From Chrysomallon squamiferum (lineage: Eukaryota > Mollusca > Gastropoda > Neomphalida > Peltospiridae), in assembly GCA_012295275.1 (NCBI GenBank), contig CM022665.1:21936002-22000001 (forward strand): DNA of 64,000 nt. Reading direction: 5' to 3'. The notes under the pieces were generated by a model. The model searched no databases. It was not told where the DNA came from and worked only from the letters and a program-made list of their open reading frames with translations. Numbering within the stretch: the first letter of the stretch is position 1; each line of letters starts with the position of its first letter. Positions 1 to 11,430 of the stretch are shown here, one piece after another. A program made the position numbers and the translations under genes.

Positions 1-117
1 AAAACTAATGAACTGAATGTGCTTTACTCAAATAAATTGCAGTTCATTAGTCTTGAATCTTTGCACACACACACATACACACATTTTTATAAAAAAATAA
101 TACAAAATATATTTCAG

Positions 118-720
118 ATCTGAAAAATCCAAAAAATAACAAGAAAACTGCAGGTTTCACTAAAGAAGAACGTGAAGGGTTTGATAAATTGTTAGAAGCA
201 GGATTTTTTGACTCATTCCGAGAGTTGTATCCTGATCAGGAAGGTGCTTACACGTTTTGGGCTTATTTCATGAACAACAGAGCAAAAGACGTTGGATGGT
301 GAGATTTTTATTTTACATATATTTAATTTTGCTGTTAAATTGTTTTTGCACATAATCAAAAAAAAAAAAATGACATCATTTTTTTTCTAAATTAAATGTA
401 GGGCATTTTATTTTTTGCACTAATTGGGAAACATGATGTAGCAAAAGCTATGTACATAGAAAAAAAAGTGTTTCCATATAAATTTCTTAATTAAAAAGAA
501 TTAACACTATTTTTCAAGTGCATGTGATATTTGTAAATGTATTTATTCTTTCATTAGCTCATTCATTACTTTTGCATGTATTTGCAGGCGACTTGACTAC
601 TTTGTCTTGTCTGAGAGACTGAAAAATGACTTGTGTGACAGCATCATTCGAAAAAAGGTCATGGGAAGTGATCACTGCCCAATTGTTTTGCTTCTGAATA
701 TGGAAAAAGCATCAGAATAA
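118..720 (+). CDS. APEX1: AP endonuclease 1 (APEX1), C-terminal two exons, partial
   Basis: Partial gene; its 5' part lies before the window. Coding exons are 118-298 and 588-720 (stop TAA 718-720), joined across a GT-AG intron in phase 2 inside a Trp codon. The product is the C-terminal third of the exonuclease III-family AP endonuclease, which incises DNA 5' to abasic sites in base-excision repair in the nucleus. Hallmarks seen: [33 protein letters not shown] followed by RLDYF, and the terminal GSDHCPI motif carrying the family's catalytic Asp-His pair. The tail after GSDHCPI runs a few residues longer than in human (ends NMEKASE). The first exon opens after a good acceptor (ttatttcag-like, AG at 116-117) in phase 1, so the upstream exon must end in a G. 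A poly(A) signal AATAAA lies at 1140-1145. The gene converges on BLOC1S3. Confidence 0.95.
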
Positions 721-1139
721 TTTTATGTTGACAACTTAAAGAACAGAATCTGTTCATTCAAAACAGCTTTGGATTTCTTTACATTTTAATACATGGTATA
801 TTAATTGTGTGGTATTTTTCTATAAGTGTTGAAGTAAAATGCTCTTTTGCCGCATTTTATAATTTACTAGAAAATCCATTTCCCAAATAATAATTTTATA
901 TGTATTACTAAATGTTAGTCCAAAACTGTGGTAAATTAAAATGTGTTTTAAATATATTTTTTATTATTTTTTCATGATAAAAAGATAATGGAAACAAATT
1001 TTGTTAACTCTGGATTGACATGCTCATATCATTTTCATTCATATTTGTGCAACTTGTTTATCTTGTAACTGTCATTTCAAAAATACAGATTTCATCATCA
1101 TCTCTTTTTAAATATCATGTATGGAAACAATACTTTGGA

Positions 1140-1145
1140 AATAAA
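1140..1145 (+). terminator. APEX1 polyadenylation signal AATAAA
   Basis: A canonical AATAAA lies 420 bases after the APEX1 stop codon and is followed by T-rich sequence. It is the most plausible 3' end signal before the oppositely oriented BLOC1S3 stop at 1357, and leaves about 200 bases between the convergent 3' ends. Weaker A-rich signals nearby could also be used. Confidence 0.5.
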
Positions 1146-1356
1146 TTTTTAACCTTTAAGATTTCATTTGTTGTTTAATTTTTTGTTCATCTAGTACTAT
1201 TTGGTATACAAAAAACAATTTTCTGTTTCTTCCCTTTTTTTTCTTTTTTTTTAAATTTTAAACTACTCGTTTTAGAATTTGTTGAGTTTGCACACTTCAA
1301 AATACCAGCATTTGTAATTTATAACATCTTAAGAATAAATTAATAGCAAATAGTTA

Positions 1357-1757
1357 TTAATTGTCCAACTCAATATTGATGTCTGGTAAAAGATGGCATG
1401 ATGCAATAATATTTGTTTTGTCTTCCAAGTGGAATAAATCATTTGTACAAAGACGCATGTTATGAGAGATATCCTAAAAAAAAAAAATAATAATTAAAAA
1501 AATAAGGATGCTGACAATAAGACACATTTTGTTTAATTTGCTACAATAATCATGGAACAACTTCACTGACCCAGGTTTTTCCTATTAAAATTTGGAGTCT
1601 AAAGCGGTTAATAAATATACTGTGGTACCTTGACTTATGAGTTTAATTCATTTTGTGACCAAGCTTGTATTTCAATTTCTTTGTATATTAAATCAATTTT
1701 CCTAACTGAAATTAACTGAAATACCATTAATCTGTTCCACCCCCACAAAAACCACCC

Positions 1758-1795
<38 letters not shown>

Positions 1796-4700
1796 GATTT
1801 TAAATAACAAAAATGTATTTATAAATGACAAATACTGTATAAAAACAAAATAAAAGAGAATGTAAAGAAATACATTGATTTTGTAAAGTGTATTTATCTT
1901 GGTGATCAGACAAATTATTTTAACGCCTTTGGCTGGACTTACAGCTTTTATCGACTCGTAAGTCAAGGTACCACTGTATTTTTAAAAAACACCTTTGCTT
2001 TAAAATATAAGAATTTAATGAAATTATTCATTTAAAGAACATACACTGCTTCACAGTGTTTAACAACATTATCTATCGATCTATATATAAGAAAACAGAT
2101 TCAGTAAATTACACAGAGCTGGTACATTACAGTACAAGGTCTATCAATTTTGAACATTTCACTTCTCCTGATTTATAAAGTTTAGAATGATAATTTTGAG
2201 CATTTTTACCTGAATAGCTCTGTGTGTTTTCAGAAGGTGCTGTGTAATGTTTTGCAGTTGCTTTGCTGAGGAAAAATAAGCCTGACTTCCAATTTCAACC
2301 AGATGATTATGAAATGCAAGATTTTTCTCTCCTTCAGTTTGAAAAATAATAAAATGAATAAATAAAAAGTTTAAACATTAACTACCTTGCTACAAAATTC
2401 TTGTAATATAGTCTAGTCCATGCCAGTAAAATGCTGATCTCCTCAATTTGAAGCCAGATTTAATTTTTTTTTTTTTTTTTTTAAAGTTATATTGTAAATC
2501 TGTTTCATATTTGAACACTAATGTAAATAATTAGTCAGCTGAGCATCCAAATAATAAATTATATTGCTAATATCACTTTAAGCATCATCAATTATTAATG
2601 ATTACTGTTTTTGCTGTGAGAGGAGGCATATAAGCTAGCAAATTTATATAATCAACAAACAAACAGAAATCAGATGTTTTACAAAATCTTAAGAAAAATG
2701 CAAACCACATATATATTTGATAATATGACTAATACTCACGGAGTTTTCTGTGAAGTAATCTAAAATAAATTAATAAGTTAATAAATTTAAAAAATTAAAA
2801 ATTAAAAAAACATTTAAACAAGAAAATAAAATTTACAAGCTTATCAAGGAAGTTTTGTTTTTAATTATATCATTTTAAATTACTCACAAAATTATATTAA
2901 CCCAGCTTAAAACTAATTTATGTTACTTTAGAAAACCTACACATTTTGGTCTAGTTTGTTACCATTACTGTGGTTATTAAAAGTATTTCCTTAAAGTTTA
3001 TCATTTTAAATTGCAGTTTAAAAACTCAGTATTTGATATAAAACTAACTTGCATAGCTTTAAAAAATACTTACGTATCATATTTTGGTCTGTTTGTTACC
3101 ATTCTTGTGGTTACTAATGTAGGAAGTTTTGATGGATCAATGGATAGGTCAGGTTCATGTTTCCCCATATCAACTGCAATAAAAAAAAAAGCATTAAATT
3201 TTAGCCCAAGACAAATTTTTACCACTATTTTTACCATAATACATTACATACGGTGTTACATAATAAAGAAAAGACTTATTTTCACAAAATCTGAAATCTC
3301 AGTTGAAGGATCAATAACAATACTCATTTACATATTCCTTTATGACATAAGTTATGTAATATTACATTTATTAACCCTTTCTCTGTTAAATACAAACAGC
3401 TCCTGGCAAAAACAACAAAACTAGTAGGTGTGTTATTTCCCCAAAGATGGCAACACATACAATGATACATTGCTGATAGGATGTTTGGACGTCTTTAGGG
3501 TGTGTCTGCTTCTTGCAGCTTAACACTGGGTTTTTTCAGGATGTGGAGTAAATCCACTTTCTGCATTTAATGGTAATAAAATTTTGAGCGAACATATCTG
3601 ATTATTTTAAGGATATGGTTAATAAAAATTAATGAATAGAGAAATTTCAAATTTTAAACATTAATATAAAATATTACAGAAAACAATTATAATTCTAAAA
3701 CAGATTTTTATTTAACTATCTATAGTATTTTAATTTTGTAAAAGGCTAATATTTATTAATGATTACCTTTCAGATATGGCATATCTTGTTTTTGCTCAGC
3801 ACTTGTATCAGTTTCATCTTCCGATTCAGAATCTTCTCCTGAAATGACCACTGCCTGTAATGTACTGTCGTCCTGTGAAATATATTTTTTAACAGATACT
3901 TAAAGGAATAAATACAATTATTTCTTGTAAGTGTTATTAGGACATAAAAATGAAATTGAATCAAAATTTACATCAGTTAAATAACCAATACAGGAACCAA
4001 ACCATTTATCCGACTTCCAGAAATGCTGAAAATCCAGAAAACAAGACCTTTTTGAAAATGGCTATTTTTTAATTAAACATGTTTTCTTTTAGTTTTCATG
4101 TGACAGTTTTGCTATATACAGATGATCCTCTCACAGTAACTTATTATTTGTTTCAGTTTTCTCTCAGTTTCATTTCTTATGATATCTAAAAGACTAGCAG
4201 AAACGCAACTTGCTAGTGGAAAGTGCATTCTGTACAAACATACCCTCTTTTGGACTGTATTAACTCTTATCTGTTAAATACAGTTTTGCTCTTTATTTTA
4301 TATTGTAAGTAATGTATTCAGAAATCCAGAAAACCTCCAGTGCCAAGCTTTCCAGATAAATGGTTAGTTATATATACATTAACCACAGCAACAAAAACAA
4401 AAATAATAATAAGTAAATAAAATTAAAAACATCTAATGAAAATAAAATGTACCTGAAGTTATATGAACAAAAAGTTTAATTATTTTCCATACTTTCAATT
4501 TCTGTTTAACCGTTTATGATTAAATATATATATAACACATAATAAGCTTAACAGAATTCAAGAGGCTATATTTTTGTTATTCTGTAACATAATAATAATA
4601 ATAATAATAATAATAATATAAACAAATCCAGCAAAGTAAGAATTTTTTTTATTATCATGCTTAAAATTAATATTAGTGAAAATGTATTACGATTTTTTGT

Positions 4701-5076
4701 AAAACCAGAATCCTTAGATGTATATGGGACTTTAAAAATTGAAACCAACATTACCAAAATATTATATTATATCTAAATACTTTTTGGTATTGTTATATAC
4801 TGCAGTTATGTTTTCATTTCGACATCATTACACTGATTAACACTGAAAGCTTTAACATTAAATGATAATTTATAAATAATAAAGGGGCGTGCACTTAAAC
4901 ATCCATTAAAGTCTACACTATTAAACATTAATTTGTTGATATTCAAAATCTGTTTTGATATCATTATATCTAGATAATTATTAAAATATTACTGGTAAGC
5001 ATATGTCATTATCATCTTCATCGGATTCCGAATCTTCGCCTTGGACGACAGTTTGGTATTTGCGATGTTCTGTCAT
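1357..5076 (-). CDS. BLOC1S3: BLOC-1 complex subunit 3 (BLOC1S3), six coding exons
   Basis: Exons in transcript order are 4993-5076, 3767-3872, 3074-3173, 2740-2759, 2210-2331 and 1357-1473. All phases join (28 codons, then phase 0, 1, 2, 1, 0), giving 182 aa against about 200 in human. An in-frame TAA lies just upstream of the ATG at 5076. The product is a subunit of BLOC-1, the cytosolic complex that makes lysosome-related organelles. The family is recognised from two acidic N-terminal motifs (GEDSESD near residue 12, GEDSESED near residue 40) resembling human BLOC1S3's repeated ETDSE motifs, and from the C-terminus: a helical region, then NMRLCTNDLFHLE and ASCHLLPDI, matching human RLARGDLCALAE and AGCRLLPDI. 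As I recall, human BLOC1S3 has one coding exon, so the split structure is notable. Exon 4 is a 20-nt microexon with clean splice sites. Confidence 0.85.
1620..1976. mobile_element. Non-autonomous Tc1/mariner-type MITE, ~357 bp
   Basis: The ends are near-perfect inverted repeats: CTGTGGTACCTTGACTTATG at the left (1620 on), and on the opposite strand from 1976 CAGTGGTACCTTGACTTACG, about 21 of the first 23 positions matching. A TA dinucleotide flanks each end (1618-1619 and 1977-1978), as expected of a Tc1/mariner-superfamily TA target duplication. The inside has no transposase reading frame and includes a 30-base poly-T run (about 1761-1790). It lies in the last intron of BLOC1S3, between exons 5 and 6. 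Confidence 0.7.
4000..4365. mobile_element. Possible second MITE with short inverted ends
   Basis: AACCATTTATCCG near 4000 is mirrored by AGATAAATGGTT at 4354-4365. Just inside, both arms hold an inverted match around AAATCCAGAAAAC (about 4029-4041 and 4322-4334), with looser similarity between. The length (about 365 bp), lack of coding capacity and A+T richness fit a decayed pogo/Tc1-like miniature element in BLOC1S3 intron 1. The TIR is short and degraded and I see no clear target duplication. Confidence 0.4.
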
Positions 5077-5407
5077 TTCTGATTTCAACTTTTAACCGGA
5101 TCCAGAAAAGGTGCTGTTTTAGCGAATGGCTTACATATAAAATGTATTAAATATAATTATTTCAGACAAGAAATGAGCTCTCAGTATGCTGCATAGAATG
5201 CCCTGATGTGTGAATATTATATTTTTTATAAATTAAATCGCATTTGTAGTCTGTTTGTTATTTTATCATTTATTTAAATACTTTTTATGTTATTTCACAA
5301 GTATCGAATTCGGCCCTAGCAGATAAATGGGGAGGGAGATCAAGAGTGAAACTAACAATTTAACAACAACGAGCTTCATATAATATAATAATTATATTCT
5401 GTGTTTA

Positions 5408-5445
<38 letters not shown>

Positions 5446-5619
5446 TTTCCGATGTTCGTGCATAGTCTATTGCACACGTAACAATATTAGGGCGCCCGAT
5501 ATAAACCGTAAGATTTTCCCCTCGTGTTGTGACTTCCGTTTTTGTGAAAAAGTTGTTTTTCTTGGTTTTTATCCCGTCTAATTCATTTAATTTCATCTAA
5601 ATTTGTAATTCAAATACAG
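5077..5619. promoter_or_regulatory. Shared bidirectional promoter region of BLOC1S3 and SNIP1
   Basis: The BLOC1S3 ATG (5076, minus) and SNIP1 ATG (5620, plus) face away from each other with 543 bases between. The interval has CpG-containing stretches unlike the surrounding AT-rich DNA, and ETS-type GGAA/TTCC cores (ACCGGATCC near 5096, ACTTCCG near 5533), which are typical of TATA-less housekeeping promoters. A (TAA)n microsatellite (about 5408-5443) sits in the middle. That both genes use this interval is inferred from geometry. Confidence 0.5.
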
Positions 5620-6703
5620 ATGCCTCGTAACAGATCGCCTGATGACGAAGTCAGTCGTTATCATCGTTCTCGATCAAGCAGTCCAGAGGATTACACATAT
5701 GTGGTAAATAGAACTGTCGTCTTCAGACCTGTTTCAATGTTTATTTCATTTTTCTTTGTAAATGTTTTCATTTTTCTATAAATAATTAAAACATTTTATT
5801 GTTGTTTTCTTTGTATTGCATTTTAACTGAGATTGACATAATACTGTGTTATAGGAGAGAAGACATCCAAAGAAGAGGAAGCATGAACATCGAAGTCCAT
5901 TAAGCAAGGATCATGGAAGAGACCACAAAAAAAGACGAAGTAATTCCAGTGAACGAATCAGTAAACGAAGTCATCACGATAGACACAGAGGAACAGAAAG
6001 AGCTGACCCTTACCGAAGAATTAAACAAGAGCCTATTGACAATTACACAAGTCCGGAACACGAAAGAGAGAGAAATGACAGAAACAGAGTACAGAATCGA
6101 AAACGTAGGGAAAGGGAGATGGATGCAGATGTTAAACATACTTGGGGACGACCTGAACAGTCAGAAGATGGTAGACCAGGACAACCAGTCAACAAAGAGA
6201 AACCAAACTTTGAAGTTTCTGGAAAATTGACTGAAGATACAAACACTTACAAAGGTGTTGTTGTTAAGTACAATGAACCTGCAGAGGCAAGGAAACCCAA
6301 AAAGAGATGGAGGCTTTATGGTTTTAAAGGTGATGAGGCACTGCCTGTTATTCAAATTCACAGACAGAGTGCATACTTGTTAGGACGAGATCGGCGTGTT
6401 GCTGATATTCCTATTGATCACCCATCTTGTTCAAAGCAGCAAGCAGCACTTCAGTTCAGGCTTGTTGAGTTCAAACGAGCTGATGGAACAGTTGGCAGGA
6501 GGGTTCGGCCATATGTGATTGATCTGAATTCTGCTAATGGAACTTTTGTGAACAATAAAAAGATAGAGCCACAACGTTATGTAGAACTGTGGGAAAAGGA
6601 CGTGCTAAAATTCGGTTTCAGTACCAGAGAGTATGTAATTTTGCATGAAGATATAGACACGTCTGAAGTACAGCGTGATGATGAAGATGGTGGAAGTACA
6701 TGA
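5620..6703 (+). CDS. SNIP1: Smad nuclear-interacting protein 1 (SNIP1), FHA-domain splicing factor
   Basis: Two coding exons, 5620-5703 and 5855-6703, join in phase 0 across a 151-nt GT-AG intron, giving 310 aa (human about 396). The N-terminus (1-115) is rich in Arg, Ser, Lys and Glu, with basic clusters such as RRHPKKRKHEHR that would act as nuclear localisation signals. Residues about 181-291 form the FHA domain: LLGRDRRVADIPIDHPSCSK, then VIDLNSANGTFVNNKKIEP, with the FHA hallmark GR, S-C-SKQQA and NGTFVNN turns. SNIP1 binds phosphopeptides, belongs to spliceosomal complexes and modulates Smad/p300 signalling and miRNA biogenesis (family knowledge). The ATG at 5620 is preferred over the internal Met at 6119 because the longer frame continues cleanly upstream through the basic region and splices to a good first exon. 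The mammalian N-terminal extension is shorter here. Confidence 0.95.
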
Positions 6704-9504
6704 TAATGTTCATTTCTTGTTTCTTGTCTGCATGTCAGTTTGCATTGAATTTTTTTACTATAGTTATACATGTTCCATGCAATTTGCTGATCTGTGCTAT
6801 CTTAAGAGTGCGTTCTTACAATCCCGTGATTGAATTTGGACAACATTTTTTAGATTGTGCACTTTACTGGTCCTGCACTATCTTGTCACACAGACTTGGC
6901 ACATGACAATAGCATCCTAGACCTAGGTCTAACCAAAAACTATGGGAACAAATGTAAACATCACTTCACTCCATATTTTGAAAGCATCTAGATTAGTGTC
7001 ATATGGAATGCAAAATTTGTTATTAATATTAAATTTAATGTTTTAAAATATAAATTTCACATATTTTTTTTTTTTAAATTCACTTTGTCTAGTTTTTTTG
7101 TTAAATCCTATGATATTGTCAGTGAATCTCCTTAATTTTAAACATATACAACAAACATTAACATGATTGTATTCAGTTTATAAACCGGTGTATGTTAGAC
7201 CACACTTGTTACACTAATTGGTTTAAAAAAAAGTGTTCCTCAGATTTAGGGAGGGGTGCATGTCTTACATATAAAACTTAAAATAAATTTTGCCAGTTCA
7301 GGTTTTTCCATTATAGTTTACTTTATTATTATGTGCACTCCAAGAGGGATATTAAAAAAAATAATAATAATAAATAAATCATTTTGATACAGTTGCTGAA
7401 CATATGTGTTTACTTAGCAAATTAAGAATTATGACTTTCATATATGCATAAGATTTACAATAAAGTGAATGTCTTGCAGTATTGAAAAATATATTTTTTT
7501 TTCCTTCTGTTTTTTCTGTTGGAAGAAGTGTACCCCTACAAATAAGATCCAAATGAACAAAATTATATTAACAGTGATATGCTGATTGATTTGCTTTGGA
7601 CAATCTTGAAAATGCTGCACCTTTTACTGTTTGTAAGAATGTACAACACAAGTTGGCAAATCACGCAGAAAACATATGTGTATACGTATTTGATATTATG
7701 TAATTAGTTCAGAAACATTGATTGTATTATTTTTTAATTTCATAAACATAATTGTTTTTGTCTCTGACATGTATGTATTATGTCATATATATATACCTAG
7801 CTTTTTTGAAAATATCATGTTGCATTCTCATGATTGAAAACCTAATGATCACAATTTTAGCCAAACATAAGAAATCATTCCTAGTAATAATGTTTAGAAC
7901 ATTCTGTTCAGCACAACAAATCATATACTCTGTACAAATCACAGATGGTATATGATCAGGTCTGAATTGTGCCCCTTTGGTTTTCTGTTTACAAAATTTA
8001 TATTTTATTCTGCAGTATCAAATTGTCTATGACAAATGTACATAATTTTGAATTTACCAATTTTTCTGGTAGATAATAATGTTTGTAATAAATTACACAC
8101 CAAGATTGCAGCTTATAAGCAATTCATTAATAAGTAATCTTTGACAGGAATTATTATTTGATCTTTATTATAGATAACTCATAATTATATCTTCTTTTTT
8201 CTTGGCACAGGTAAGGCTTAGTAGCTGTTATCTTTTGATTTTTTTCACATTTTATTCTTTGTCATTGTTGTAGATTACCAGTAAGATCCAGTATTAAACT
8301 GATATCTTTTTGATAAAATTTTGGAAATGTTTTTGTAAAATATTTTTAAAAATAGATTATTCTGACATAACAAACTTGTATTAATATCTTCTTTTTACTG
8401 ATTGAAATAATGTGAAAATATGTTGTCACGGAAATTCTTTTAATGTTATTTCAGTGAATTTGTAATGAGGTGTTGGACATTGTTTCACTGAGATACAGTC
8501 AGTTATATGCATATTAATGTTAATATAGGACTCCATAAATTAAAAAAAACAAAAACAATGCATTGGATGCAGATGTTTCATTACAATTCTTATTGTAGAT
8601 ATATATTTAGGCATCATTATGGGTGTCAAGGTTTTACATCAGTTTAATAATGATATAGATTTTGTTGTTGTTGTTATTACCAAAAATAAAATCAAAATAA
8701 TAAAAAATGGTTTTGCTGAACTATCCATGAATTTTTGGTATCTTTATCATCCTCTTCTTCTTTAATCATTTGTATGAATACATATTTGTATTTCCTTTGA
8801 TCTGAGTGTAGATAAGATTTGATGTATTTCTGATAAATAAATATTTCTGTTTCTTTGTAGTTTTTGTCTGTTAATTTATTATCTGTTGGACTCAGTACTT
8901 TCAAAGTTATTAGGTTTAAACCATTTGGGCTTTTGAAAGATTTATGATTATTATTATTGTTATTAATACAGTAAAAGTTAAGAATAAGTGTCTACACATC
9001 AAAGAAAGTTGGATATTTAATGTGTTTTATGCAAATTTATTCAGTTAATGCTGATCAGTGAAATATGTAAGTTAATTTTATTATTATTTTTTATAATATC
9101 TCCCTGGAAACTAAAATGATTTCTTTGATATTAATTCTCACTTTTCTGTCTTTGTACTTTTGAAATCTGGTAAATATTTAATTCAGAAGAAGATGAAGTT
9201 ACTGTTAACCTGTAGTAACTAAAAATACTTAATGTGCCTGCCTGCAGTATTCATTACAAACACAGATAACATCAGTATAACTAAGTGGTTGATTTCACAG
9301 GAAACTTCAAAGAACTGGAAATGTTTTGAATATTTCTAACTTCGATGAGATTAGTAATTAATCAAATTCAGTTACTTTCAATGGAACTGAATGTATTTTG
9401 TTAACTTAAAAAGCATTATTTTAATAAGGTATAAGAAGCTTATGCTAATCAAAGAAAAATAATTTTTTCTCTTTCCTCATGACATTGTTATGAATTAAAT
9501 GATG

Positions 9505-9535
<31 letters not shown>

Positions 9536-11430
9536 GAGAGAATAGAGTGGATCATTGCATGATTGCCATAATCTTTATTGCAGCTTTTTTTTTTTTTTTT
9601 TTTTTTTGAATCATGGATATTTGTTACGCACTCACCATATAAAGTGGAAAAAAAAAACGTAAGGCATTGGATGGAACCACTGATCTATGGTTTCTAATTG
9701 CTTAGAACTATTAATGAAACTGAGAAGCCTTCACTTTCATGAGAAATATAGAATTAATTTTACCGTGTTCTTTTGATGTTTGTGAATAAAGTTAATGCCC
9801 ACGGAAATAAAAGACCAAGCCAGTTCGGAAGATTGTAAACAATTTGATGCCCTTGAACTTAAATCCCATTAATTAGTACGTAAACATATATATAATGAAA
9901 AATGACAGGAATAGTAAAAAATTGCTAAACTGTTTAGTTACGGTACTACGATTTATTTTTAGTTGCAAAAAAGAAAAAAAAATTGCGAATTATTTTTTTC
10001 TCATTGCACATTACATGTCATATAAAAAATAATAATAAATTAATAAATAAATAATATGAAATAAAATAATTAAAGACATTTTTTCGGATTTTTTTTTTTT
10101 TTTTTTTTTTTTTAAAGTGTAATTATGAAAGATCGTGTTATATGCTTTTCTGTGAGTAGCAAGGGCATAATATATCACTAGTACATAACGTAATCATCGC
10201 CAATTAATTGGTGTATGTGGATTCACTCTCGTGTCTTAAATTATCGAAACATCCATAAAAATCGGCTGAAAAAAACCACCAAAAACAAAGAAAATTAAAA
10301 AAAGAAGAAGAAGAAAATAAATGATAATTTATTTTATTGAAAAAAGAAAAAGAAAAAAAAAGAAAAGAAAATAAAGACATTTCAGAAGGATAACATATTT
10401 ATTTTTATTTCTTTATTAGACAGCATAATTAACAGACATAAACATTTTATCACAACCTTTGGTATTTAAGTGTCTTTCTTCAATGAAATGTCGACAGTAA
10501 TTTGTCATGATTACCAAACGTACGCAGACAAAAAAATTAATATTTAAAACAGTTTTATAAAAAGTATTATTTCAAGAAGTCATCTCAACTCAGGAATGAT
10601 GATAGATAGGGTAAAAAATAAAATAAAATACCAAGATACTGTTTAAAACATTTTTCTTAATATCCACATCTTCTATTTCAAGCTTCTCGTTTTTCAGATA
10701 TTTATGTCCGCAAAGCCTTATCAACCTTATATTTATGACTTTTTTTTGTGAAGGTTTAATAATAATTATTCGTAATTTTACAACCAAAACGTAACTCCTT
10801 ATTTAATCAAGACATAATTTTCTAAACTGATTGCGTTGTCATTTGTAATTATTAAGGAGAGAAATGATTTTTTATTACAAAATATTATCAGGAATCATAT
10901 TTGTTTTATTCTTATATTTTTCCCCCCATATATCTAGTTACATTCTCATTTAAAAATATATTTTTTTAAATTAGTTATAACGTAAATAGAATATTAAATA
11001 TTTAACAATATTTGTAACGCAAATAATATATTAAGTTTAAATACATTTGTGTGTGCGTGCGTGTGTGTGTGTGTATTAATCGCAGATTAAAAATTAAAGA
11101 ATAGTTTAAAGAAATAAGTAGTAGACGCTGTAAGATGTTTACAAAATAAAGTATCTATAAATGGTGTTTCTATGTAACTTTTATATAATCAGAAAGCAGT
11201 AAGTACATATATATTTCCGGATATCTGAAAACGATATCTCAATAGAAAAGTACACATCAAACACAGAAATAATCATAAATTGTGTTCAATTTCAACACTT
11301 TTAAATGTGATGAGCTTTGATAAATACTTTTGACATCCTTTCATTGTAGTTACCCAGGAGCAGTTGTTGAAGTCATAAAAAGAACGAACACAACACGGAT
11401 GACGCGGAGATGTTTGCTCACGAATTCAAC
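6704..11430. other. SNIP1 3' UTR and gene-poor AT-rich interval
   Basis: I see no convincing coding exon on either strand. The first part must hold the SNIP1 3' UTR; AATAAA motifs occur at about 8685 and 9785 but I cannot choose between them. Poly-A/T runs occur near 9508-9530, 9585-9607 and 10090-10113. On the minus strand, AATAAA signals (TTTATT on plus, about 10398-10424) could end the secretory-precursor gene, roughly 1 kb past its stop codon. Confidence 0.5.

Noticed and set aside
3011-3424. 137-codon plus-strand frame
   Set aside because: It overlaps antisense the BLOC1S3 exon 3 (3074-3173) and has no homology of its own.
6119-6703. SNIP1 starting at the internal Met (194 aa)
   Set aside because: The same frame extends upstream to 5855 through a basic region and splices in phase 0 to an exon starting with ATG at 5620.
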